13,543 nucleotides of DNA from Brachionus koreanus. Lineage: Eukaryota > Rotifera > Eurotatoria > Ploima > Brachionidae. The notes beneath the pieces were generated by a model, which did no database searches, had not been told where the DNA came from, and worked only from the letters and a program-made list of their open reading frames with translations. The translations under genes were made by a program, and so were the position numbers. Positions 6,797 to 13,543 of this stretch are shown here, one piece after another; position 1 is the first letter of the stretch, and every line of letters starts with the position of its first letter. The stretch lies in NCBI GenBank assembly GCA_016987375.1, contig PJRA01000343.1, positions 200,673-214,215 on the forward strand, read 5' to 3'.

Positions 6797-8176
6797 ATGA
6801 GTAAGGAGACTCGACATGCGTACCTGTCAAATTATGAACAATTTATTCGTTCAAATTTTGACTTTCAAAAATTTTCATCAGCAATGAATGAAATTGTTCA
6901 GAAAACTAAGGACGAGTTTATTAGTAGTCTTCTGAAAATCGTTGGTGATCCTAATCCAAATCAAGTTAAAAAAGAAATGTTAAATAATTTTAGAGTAAAA
7001 CTGGCAATTAATGCCATTGAAAGATTCAATCTCAAAAAAGACATCCAAATCCAAAATCGTACCAGTTGTAAACAAATGGCAAATGACATTTGGTTTATTA
7101 CCAATTCGATTGTGGATGGACGCTTAAATAATGAGACACATGATGTGATAAAATACAATGGTAAAAACAAATCTTTGAATGACTCGGTCATCATAAATGA
7201 ACCAATATACTGTGAGACAAACGAAGACTTGAAAAAATTTCTCGGAGAAATTCTTGATGAAATACAAGCATTAAAGGCCTCGAATGCTAGCATTTTGTCC
7301 ATTGTTGAGGAGCTAAGGACCGAAAATGCAAATCTAAAAAAAATGATTAGTTCTCAAAATAGACTAAGAAATTTTAATTTGTATCAGTCGAATGATACAA
7401 ATAATGATGATTCAGTTGCGTTTGAACCGGAATATGTACAAAATGGAAATAAGAAAAACAGAGTTAGTGCAAGCACAGTTACGAAGAAACATTTTTCGTA
7501 TGCTGAAAAGGTAAGCTATGGAATTAAAAACGTGCCAGATAGTACCAAAACGAAACCAAAAGAGGTGGTTAGTAATATCAAGAATCGGAACTTTATTGTT
7601 GGCAGTCAACGAAATTCGGACATCAGTTCTGCTGTTAGGCCTCCTAGGCTTTTTGAGTACTACACTGGATTCTGGTCATTGAATTCAAGTAAAGAGAGTG
7701 TAAAAGAGATAATAGGAAAATTTGCTAAAGTTGAAAATATTGACGAACTAAAACCGAAATATGACTACTATAAATCGTATCGTTTTCAGGTACTCAGTAG
7801 CTACAAAGAAGCTATCTTAGACTCTCAAAACTGGCCGGCTGGGATTAGAGTTAAGAGATACTTTGATGTAAAATCTGATACTGATTCATCTAATAAATCT
7901 AGAGTTAAATCGAGCGCGACGAGCGAAAAGGACTTAAATAGTAATAAAACTAAAACAGGATATGGTAAAAACTTGTCAATATTTGGACACAACCGAGGAA
8001 CTGTGCTCAGTCGAGACGCTATTAGTGACGATGAAGATCTTAATCAAGCTGTATCTAAAAAGATTGATAATGGTATAATTGATGAACATGAAGATGTATT
8101 CGATGAGACAATGTCCACAAATTGTGCTGAGACCACAGTATCAAATACTGCAATCGAAAATAGAACATCACAATGA
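6797..8176 (+). CDS. LINE ORF1 protein (coiled coil plus RRM-like nucleic-acid chaperone)
   Basis: An intact 459-aa frame from ATG 6797, which has A at -3; the frame is open further upstream but without an ATG. ORF1 proteins bind the element's RNA and help assemble the retrotransposition particle. Residues about 141-184 are rich in Leu/Ile heptads (LKKFLGEILDEIQALKASNA onwards), a coiled coil for trimerisation or dimerisation. A basic Ser/Lys-rich linker follows, including FSYAEKV. Residues about 285-357 form an RRM-like domain with FEYYTGFW and the closing NWPAGIRVKRYF, as in CR1/L2-type ORF1s. The tail to 459 is acidic and hydrophilic. There is no CCHC knuckle and no esterase domain. The stop TGA overlaps the ORF2 start codon. 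In contrast to ORF2 it carries no stop or frameshift. Confidence 0.75.
   Translation: MSKETRHAYLSNYEQFIRSNFDFQKFSSAMNEIVQKTKDEFISSLLKIVGDPNPNQVKKEMLNNFRVKLAINAIERFNLKKDIQIQNRTSCKQMANDIWFITNSIVDGRLNNETHDVIKYNGKNKSLNDSVIINEPIYCETNEDLKKFLGEILDEIQALKASNASILSIVEELRTENANLKKMISSQNRLRNFNLYQSNDTNNDDSVAFEPEYVQNGNKKNRVSASTVTKKHFSYAEKVSYGIKNVPDSTKTKPKEVVSNIKNRNFIVGSQRNSDISSAVRPPRLFEYYTGFWSLNSSKESVKEIIGKFAKVENIDELKPKYDYYKSYRFQVLSSYKEAILDSQNWPAGIRVKRYFDVKSDTDSSNKSRVKSSATSEKDLNSNKTKTGYGKNLSIFGHNRGTVLSRDAISDDEDLNQAVSKKIDNGIIDEHEDVFDETMSTNCAETTVSNTAIENRTSQ
8173..8176 (+). promoter_or_regulatory. ATGA stop-start overlap linking LINE ORF1 and ORF2
   Basis: ORF2 starts with ATG at 8173-8175 and ORF1 stops with TGA at 8174-8176, sharing four bases. 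The ORF2 start is fixed by the endonuclease N-terminus MRIASYNCKYF, which begins exactly here. Such overlaps let a ribosome that has just terminated re-initiate on ORF2, as known for some LINEs with coupled ORFs. Use of the mechanism here is inferred. Confidence 0.7.
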
Positions 8177-10624
8177 GAATTGCCTCTTATAATTGTAAAT
8201 ATTTTGTAAATAATGTCTTAATTGTAGATAAATTAATAGAATCTTGCGACGTCCTTTTTTATGTGAACATTGGCTTTACGATGTCGAAGACTACATAATC
8301 AAAGATCGCTATCCTAACTTCAACTTATTCTTCCAGTCCGACATGGAGTATTCTGTCTCAAACAGAATTCCTGGAAGACGCTTTGGTGGAAAATGTTGGT
8401 TGGTTCGGAAGAATTTGAATGTTCTAGTCTTTGATTTTGAAAACCATGACTACTCGACCCTTAAAATATCAACTGGCTCAGACACTTTAAACTTAGTTGG
8501 TGTATGGATCCCATTTGATAATAACAAACTTTAAAGATTTTTAAACTTTAAATCGATTTTAAACTCAATTGAAAGTTACATTGATTCAAACTCAGATGAA
8601 GGAATGATACTGTTAGGTGATTGGAACTCAGATTTAAAACGTGGGAAACGATTTGACAAATTGTTGAATGAATTTATTAGAACAAACTGCCTATTTGACT
8701 GTAGTGAAAAGTTTGAAGTCTCTTGTAACTACACGTACAAGAATGGAGAATATAGATCAAATTTCGATCATATTTTAATGAAAAACAATGAAATTCAAGA
8801 AGTTGTTGGTTTTGATGTTTTTGTTGATTTGAATAATTTTAGTGATCATCATCCGATTTTATGTGACAAAGTGTTAAAAGAGGAAACAAGAGAGAACTTT
8901 ACTCAAGCTTTCAAAAAATTTCACTTTTTTGAATGGAAAAATGACTCATTTGTAGAAAAGTATAGAGAATATTTATCGAATAATCTAGTAGATCTAATCA
9001 ACAAGATTTCAGCAGTCAATATGGATCTTAGACATGAAGTTGAAGTACTAATTAATGAAATACACGAACAATTACCTCGCATTTTGTTGAAATCAGCTCG
9101 TAAAAGTGAAAAAAATACAATTGCCTGTAAAAGTACCAAGTACAAACCTAGCAAAATAATTGGAAGTGATGATGAAATTTATACTATTACAAATGATATT
9201 AAGAATTTATACGACCAATTTGAAGAATCGGAATGTTCTGGAGAAAAATAGCTCGCTTTAAATGCAGTCGTAAACGTATAAACAAATGTTCAAAGGAAAT
9301 TAGAATTGAAGACTTATCAAGATTTTATGGTGAGCTTTTTTCACAAAATGGTAAAACTAATACTCGGGCACAACAGGAAGTTAAAAATCAAGTTCAACAA
9401 CATTTTGAAAACTTGAAACATGGAAAAACTGAACCATTTTTCCATACCAGTGAAGTTGATGAAATTCTTAAAACTCTCAAATGCAAAAAATCGCCTGGTT
9501 ATGATGAGATATGCAACGAATTTTATATATTTGGCTCATGCGATAAACTTATTATAATACTTACATGGTTTTTCAATGCGTTGGTCAGCTTTGGTTATCT
9601 GCCAAGTCTTTTTAATGTATCGATGGTGACACCGATCCCCAAGACGTGACAAATGAACCATCTGACTTCCGTCCGATATCAGTATCAACTTCGTTAGCTA
9701 CAATGTTTGAAGCTCTTTTACTAAGTAGAACTGGCTGTCTTAATCAGACAAATCCTAACCAATTTGGGTAACTTTCCTGCAAACATGCATATTTCCTGGT
9801 AAATGAGACTATGAATTACTATTGACAAAATGGCTCAAAACTACACGTAGTTTGTCTTGATTGCACTATTAATTCAAAAAACCAATGTTAGTAATGAACC
9901 TAAATTATCAGTCAATGGTAAAGAAATACCTTTCGTTAAAAGTGTTGAGTATCTAGGCCTACCAATTGGTGACACAGAGTATGTAAATAACTTTATTGAA
10001 GAAAAGTGGAAAAAAGTTGAAAAAAGCTTGTACGGTCTCTATGGATTGGGTTGTAAACCCAAACAAAGTAGCCCAAAACTTGTCGCATTTCTATACAAAC
10101 AATTTTGCCAGTCTATTTTTAGACATACATTGGACCTCACCTTTATTGGAGACAAGAAGCTCAGTGAACTGGAAATAAGACAAAATCTTCTTCTTAAACG
10201 TACGTTTGGGATAAAGAAATTTGCTAGAATGAAACCAATTTTAGAGTCATTGCGTATTGAAAAAGTAGAACAAATCTATAAAAAACACAAGATATTCTTC
10301 CTAAAACAGATTAAATAAAGCAGCACTTGTTTTAGTCTCTTAACCTACTTAAGGGATCATTATGAAATTTATGATCAAAAGAACAATTCTTTGTGCAAGC
10401 AGTTGTCCAATTTAGAAAAAAAAATATATATAAGTGTTACTGATTTTGATCCAAAGAAAACGATAGAATTGATTGAACACATACATTCTGAGAAAAATTG
10501 TGACTTGGTTGACTCGATTAACTTTATACTATCTATAATAGAAGAAAAAATTTCAAAAAAATTAGATCATCTTTATTTGTTTAAAATTTTAAATGATATT
10601 TTAAAAGTAGAATTTTTTACATAA
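8173..10624 (+). pseudogene. LINE ORF2 (APE endonuclease plus reverse transcriptase), multiply disrupted
   Basis: Endonuclease marks in order: SYNCK (from 8188), LCEHWL across a frameshift (about 8255-8275), GDWN (8616-8627), SNFDHIL (8757-8777) and SDHHP (8841-8855). Then FWRKIARFK (from 9236), KKSPGYDEICNEFY (RT motif 0), FNVSMVTPIPK, DFRPISV (RT 1-2), CKHAYFLVNETMNYY and VVCLD with the motif A Asp at 9859-9861. After this the sequence jumps to the post-palm part (VEYLGLPIG). Motifs B to D, including the YxDD box, are absent. Lesions: one base short in the T run 8255-8260; TAA 8532-8534; one base short near 9230; one base short near 9643; TAA 9769-9771 with probable loss of a few codons; TGA 9823-9825; the core deletion near 9865-9880; TAA 10316-10318. 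The final stop is 10622-10624. No RNase H or zinc knuckle was seen. Confidence 0.8.
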
Positions 10625-10829
10625 TTTGTTTTTTTAAATAATACTTATAATAATTTCATAATTTATTGTGACATAAATCTTTACATTTTTTTTTTATATG
10701 TATACTTAAATTGGTATTTATAATACGACATCGAACTAATTTAACTTTTTTTTTTTTTTTTATTCTTTATTTTTTATCTTATCTTTTGCCTATGAGGCTT
10801 GAACTTAATAAATAATAATAATAATAATT
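10625..10829 (+). repeat. LINE 3' UTR with terminal (AAT)n tail
   Basis: After the last ORF2 stop come about 160 bases of AT-rich UTR with a long T run (about 10747-10760). A small hairpin sequence GCCTATGAGGC and GAACTTAAT follow, then a run of AAT repeats to about 10829. A short 3' hairpin plus a trinucleotide tail in place of poly(A) is typical of CR1/L2-like elements and marks the 3' end. Confidence 0.7.
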
Positions 10830-10900
10830 AACTGCTGATAATTGTTATGTTTTTTTTTTCTAAATAAATAAATGTTAATTAAAATTTAATATCATTCATA

Positions 10901-11062
10901 GCTAATTTCACACATTGCTATATTGATTAAGCTATTTTGGTAATGTTATTTAAATAATGCTATTTTAAAAAAGCTATTATTTATCCATGCTGTTTTAATC
11001 AAGCTATATTCATTTATTACTTAATTTTTGATGCTATTTTGATAATTGCTTTAATAATACGA
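10901..11062 (+). repeat. Left 14-bp tandem array (consensus GCTATTTTNATNAA)
   Basis: Successive units begin at 10901, 10917, 10931, 10945, 10959, 10973, 10989, 11003, 11017, 11033 and 11048, with lengths 16, 14, 14, 14, 14, 16, 14, 14, 16, 15 and 15. Nine of the eleven start with GCT (the others GTT and TTA), followed by an A/T-only stretch. The regular phase, kept despite sequence drift, argues for real tandem duplication and against chance in AT-rich DNA. The same unit recurs in inverted orientation at 12621-12743. Confidence 0.7.
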
Positions 11063-11826
11063 CCCCAATATTCTCAAAATCAAATTTAACAACCGTAAAA
11101 CTTTTGAAAAAGAAGAATAATTATTGATTTGAGAAATAAATCTAATTGTTCAATAATTATTACAAAAGAAAAAGGAAATGGTTTTAAAGGCTTGTTAGTA
11201 TAGATGCTGGCTAGTGAGGACAAATTATTGGCACTATTGGGAAATTTTCTGAGAAACTTCTGTAAAGGGCTATTATGGTAGGCAGCCTTGTTTTCTTTTC
11301 TCGTTTGGTAGGGAAAGCGAGCATTTTTCGGAGGTTGAGTATTCGTTGGCAGGCTTGATCAATCAACGAGGTCGGCGATTGGGAGAAGTTTGTAAGAACG
11401 ATACCAATTGCTCGTCGATACCAATTACACGCCAGATGTTGGAGTTAAGCGCGTTCATCTCATATCTAATAACTGCACAGGTTGATGTAAGCATTACAGT
11501 GCTATACGTTTTAAGTGAAAAATTAGAAATTCAGATAGCAGTTATGTTTAATTTTAATGAATTTAAGTTTAACTTTAAAAATTTTTGTAGAATATAAAAA
11601 GCTTTTTTCTTTGCAATAAAATGACAAATATCCAAATATCCACTGATGATTATTCATATTGGCAAAATCAAATTTTAAATTAGGTAATTAATTATAATAA
11701 ATTATTTGGATTTAATTTAACATTGGCAACTGAAAAATATATTGAGCAATGTCTAAATGATTCACTGAGTTTAATGTTAAAAAGCAAGAACTTAGACAAA
11801 ATTACTCCAAAAATACTAAAATAAAA
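11063..11826. other. Region between the left array and the phosphatase, with a less AT-rich island
   Basis: About 11190-11510 is clearly richer in G and C than its surroundings. Frames are open for about 80-90 codons on both strands (plus 11346-11597, without an ATG start; minus roughly 11210-11450, with one internal Met), so coding strand and status cannot be decided. It contains a direct repeat, CGATACCAATT at 11399-11409 and 11416-11426 (17-bp spacing). One plus frame reads SLAGLINQRGRRLG, loosely like the hAT C-terminal dimerisation motif but one residue short. The part from 11510 to 11826 is AT-rich and may hold the phosphatase promoter and 5' UTR. Confidence 0.4.
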
Positions 11827-12423
11827 ATGTCAGTGTTAAAAACCAGCCCAAATAAAATTGATCTCATAATACCCCATTTATATTTGGGCGACATATCAGC
11901 TGCTAATGACTCTCAACTTTTAACTGATTTGAATATTAGTCATGTGCTTACTATTGAAGATAATGAGCTTGATTTTGAAAGTTTTAGGAAATTAGAAAAG
12001 TACAAGTTCATAAAAATGGCCGATCATCCTTTGGTTAATCTGCTTGATGAATTAGATGAATGTCTGCAGTTTATTGATCAAGCAGTCACAAATTCAAAGA
12101 ATATCCTAGTTCATTGGTAATTAGAGAATAAATTAATTTAAATTGAAATAAATTTTATTATTGATTGTTTTTTTTTTAGTTTTCAAGGTATGTCAAGAAG
12201 CGCGTCATTTGTGATCGCTTATATAATGCTTAAAGAAAAACAGTCTGTGAAAAAAACCTTAGATCAAGTTAGACAAAAGCGTTTTGTAAGACCTAACAGA
12301 GGATTCTATAATCAGCTTTGTGTCTTTTATGACATGGACTTTAAAGTATCGAAAGATTCGATTATTTATAAAAAGTATTTAGATGATATTCATCAAAGAA
12401 AATTACAGCTAGGAATGGCATAA
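11827..12423 (+). CDS. DUSP12-like dual-specificity phosphatase, two exons, no zinc domain
   Basis: Exons 11827-12116 and 12180-12423 join to a 177-aa protein. The join creates the active site HCFQGMSRS (96-104), the HCxxGxxRS loop with nucleophile C97 and phosphate-binding R103. D66 in MADHPLVNLLDEL is the likely general acid. LYLGDISAANDSQLL near the N-terminus and RPNRGFYNQL plus MDFKVSKDSIIYKKYL near the C-terminus are typical of the DUSP12/Yvh1 catalytic domain. DUSP12 proteins act in ribosome maturation and stress responses and normally carry a C-terminal zinc-binding domain. Here the protein ends about 17 residues after the YKKY motif, so that domain is absent. Enzymatic residues are complete. 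The ATG lies in an A-rich context (AAAAATGTC). The gene sits between the two inverted 14-bp arrays. It may be a full short host gene or a truncated duplicate. Confidence 0.8.
12117..12179 (+). other. 63-bp phase-2 intron splitting the catalytic Cys codon
   Basis: The donor is G|GTAATTAG at 12117, with a long T tract then TTTTAG at the acceptor (AG 12178-12179). Removal joins TG to T and restores the signature Cys. Without splicing the frame reads His-Trp-stop at the active site, so the intron is required for an active enzyme. The length is typical of compact invertebrate genomes. Confidence 0.85.
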
Positions 12424-12513
12424 ATTAACACTAGAATTTATTTTCTACATTTAAGCCCGGATAGGTCTTAATTGGTATTAACAATATTTATTTTTTGCTA
12501 AATCTTTAAATTT

Positions 12514-12519
12514 AATAAA
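12514..12519 (+). terminator. Candidate polyadenylation signal of the phosphatase gene
   Basis: AATAAA lies 91 bases after the phosphatase stop codon and is the best-placed hexamer for its transcript. The rest of 12424-12620 shows no ORF or repeat. Confidence 0.45.
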
Positions 12520-12620
12520 AATCGGATGTACTCAATTTTTTAAAGTTTATTAACTATTAACATTTTTGAATGAAACACAGCTATTAATTGTTGCCATATT
12601 TGTCTTCGACAGGCTCTGTA

Positions 12621-12743
12621 TTAAAAGAGCAGACTAAGAATAGCAAGATCAAATTAGCAGAATTAAATAAGCACGTTTAATTTAGCAAATATTTATAAAT
12701 AGCAAAAAAAATAACGAGAAAAAAAAAGCAAGATTAATTAAGC
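12621..12743 (-). repeat. Right 14-bp tandem array, inverted relative to the left one
   Basis: Read on the minus strand the units begin GCT and continue with A/T-rich sequence, as in the left array. On the plus strand, units end with AGC at 12630, 12644, 12658, 12672, 12686, 12703, 12729 and 12743, with one variant ending ACG at 12716. Lengths between ends are 14, 14, 14, 14, 17, 13, 13 and 14. The minus-strand consensus is about GCTNATTTNATNTT, close to the left array's unit. Two tracts are blurred by poly-A expansion. Confidence 0.6.
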
Positions 12744-12792
12744 AATAAGTTACATTTAAAAATGAGACAGACTCGCTTCATATCCATGATAA

Positions 12793-13113
12793 AAAAACTC
12801 ACATCTACCAATTAAAGAAAAAAGAAGAAAAATTAAGGAGTCTACTGCTACGCTTCCAAAAATTGTTTCCAATGTACAACCAAGACAAATTTTAGCAGCA
12901 CATGCAAGTGAAATTAAAAATACAGAAGCCATCGTTCAAATGCCTAGTTTAGCTGACATAAATTTACCTGAATTTTTAATGGAAACACTTGAAGATATTT
13001 TATTACAATTAAGAACTGGTGTTAAATATAAGCGTCCACATGCTTATGTTTTTTTAGACAATAGAATAGAAGAAGTAATGAAATCATCAATCACTCGCAA
13101 ATCAAAATTTTAA
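12793..13113 (+). pseudogene. Protein-like open frame without start, possible MULE transposase fragment
   Basis: The frame is open from 12793 (in-frame TAA at 12790) to TAA 13111-13113, 106 codons, with the first Met only at 12940 (57 aa from there). The composition is normal for a protein (IVSNVQPRQILAAHASEIKN, SLADINLPEFLMETLEDILL, RPHAYVFLDNRIEEVMKS), unlike the homopolymeric noise frames nearby. The SLADINLPEFL stretch resembles the linker before the catalytic domain in some animal Mutator-like (MULE/FLYWCH-associated) transposases. This rests on memory of the pattern and is weak. It could equally be one exon of a host gene whose upstream exons I cannot place. Confidence 0.35.
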
Positions 13114-13340
13114 AGAATTCTATGTCAATTTATCAACAATAATAGAATATTAATTTGCTATTTTTATAAGAGTTAATCATTAAAGATTTTTTTACTTAAT
13201 TTTTTCATAATGAGTTTTTTTTTAATTCTTATGCTATTTATTCAAATCATTTTGCTACAGCTAAATGTAAAATTCAGCTCTAATCTAACCAAACATACTC
13301 TCAAAACAAGTTTTGTTATTCAAAAATATTTTCATGTGGC

Positions 13341-13543
13341 TGAAAGGAAGGACTAAGTCTCCATTCCAACCAGCCAAGGCTCTGCCTAAATTATATTTTA
13401 TTTAAATAAATAAATAAAAGATTTTTTTTCTTCTTTTTTGACATTTGCTAATTAAATAAATTTTTTTGCTTTTATTTATTTATTAAAAATATAGTTTGGG
13501 TTATGCGCTGGCAGTTTGGAATGGAACTTAGTCCTTCCTTTCA
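13341..13543. repeat. Imperfect inverted repeat with about 80-bp arms, cut by the window end
   Basis: TGAAAGGAAGGACTAAGT at 13341-13358 matches the reverse complement of the last 18 bases of the window exactly. The similarity continues with small indels through CCATTCCAA and a CAGCC/TGCCAG segment to an inner AATAAATAAATAAAAG in each arm. The arms are about 80 bp around an AT-rich middle of about 45 bp. It may be a foldback/MITE element, or two copies of a LINE or SINE 3' end inserted tail to tail, since both arms end in AATAAATAAATAAA-like tails. The right boundary is unknown. Confidence 0.75.

Larger units (their letters stand above)
6797..10829 (+). mobile_element. Two-ORF non-LTR retrotransposon (LINE, CR1/L2/Jockey-like), defective
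   Basis: The order ORF1 (coiled coil plus RRM-like), ORF2 (APE-type endonuclease then reverse transcriptase, no RNase H seen), 3' UTR and short (AAT)n tail defines a LINE of the CR1/L2/Jockey assemblage. The coordinates run from the ORF1 ATG to the end of the tail; the true 5' end lies further left. ORF1 is intact and ORF2 is inactivated, so the copy cannot retrotranspose on its own. I cannot place it in a clade more precisely from what survives of the RT. Confidence 0.85.

Noticed and set aside
6961..7302. 113-codon minus-strand frame inside LINE ORF1
   Set aside because: Antisense shadow of the ORF1 coiled-coil region with no independent support.
5979..10850. Target-site duplication of the LINE (GCTGATA near 5979 and near 10833)
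   Set aside because: Only seven bases match exactly, expected by chance over such distances, and the 5' end of the LINE is unknown.
11300..11400. hAT transposase dimerisation domain (SLAGLINQRGRRLG)
   Set aside because: The resemblance to the AG...RR.RL motif is one residue out of register and the flanks do not continue the family pattern.
11399..11460. 5S rRNA-like promoter stretch (CTCGTCGATACC, GTTAAGC)
   Set aside because: Only isolated short words match; spacing and the rest of the 5S sequence are absent.
1..13543. CRISPR array, prokaryotic operon or phage-like module
   Set aside because: No regularly spaced identical repeats with unique spacers and no Shine-Dalgarno-led gene clusters; introns, polyadenylation signals and LINE/Tigger elements show a eukaryotic genome.

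Overview
The window looks like nuclear DNA of a small-genome invertebrate. It is very AT-rich, its genes are short, one intron is only 63 bp, and transposon debris from several classes is present. A Golgi-type FkbM methyltransferase beside an orphan rhodopsin-like receptor, together with the base composition, suggests a monogonont rotifer such as Brachionus. That is an inference from general character, not from a diagnostic gene.

Layout: 1-714 is AT-rich spacer with a nearly perfect 62-bp inverted repeat (166-360). 715-1770 (minus) is an intact, apparently single-exon, membrane-anchored FkbM-family methyltransferase. 1771-3535 has no convincing gene but holds a GC-rich hairpin at 2828-2873. 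3536-4040 is an internally deleted pogo/Tigger-like DNA transposon: an HTH N-terminus joined to the C-terminal tail, the catalytic core gone, and a recognisable 3' terminal repeat. 4902-5906 (minus) is an intact divergent class A GPCR.

6797-10829 is a non-LTR (LINE) retrotransposon of the CR1/L2/Jockey type. Its ORF1 is intact (459 aa, coiled coil plus RRM-like domain). ORF2 (APE endonuclease plus reverse transcriptase) begins in a 4-nt ATGA overlap with the ORF1 stop and is wrecked by at least eight lesions, including loss of the RT catalytic core. A (AAT)n tail closes the element.

10901-12743 is the most unusual part. Two degenerate tandem arrays of the same 14-bp unit lie in inverted orientation and bracket about 1.56 kb. 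Between them are a compact two-exon DUSP12-like dual-specificity phosphatase, with the intron inside the catalytic Cys codon, and a less AT-rich island of unknown origin. This resembles the tandem-repeat arms of foldback-type elements and could be a transposon that captured a cellular gene.

12793-13113 is an open, protein-like stretch that may be a Mutator-like transposase fragment. 13341-13543 is an imperfect inverted repeat with arms of about 80 bp, cut by the window end.

The host genes (methyltransferase, GPCR, phosphatase) show no evident shared pathway. They are separate genes between transposon remnants. All splice sites, domain calls and family names come from reading the sequence; nothing was searched or aligned by computer.
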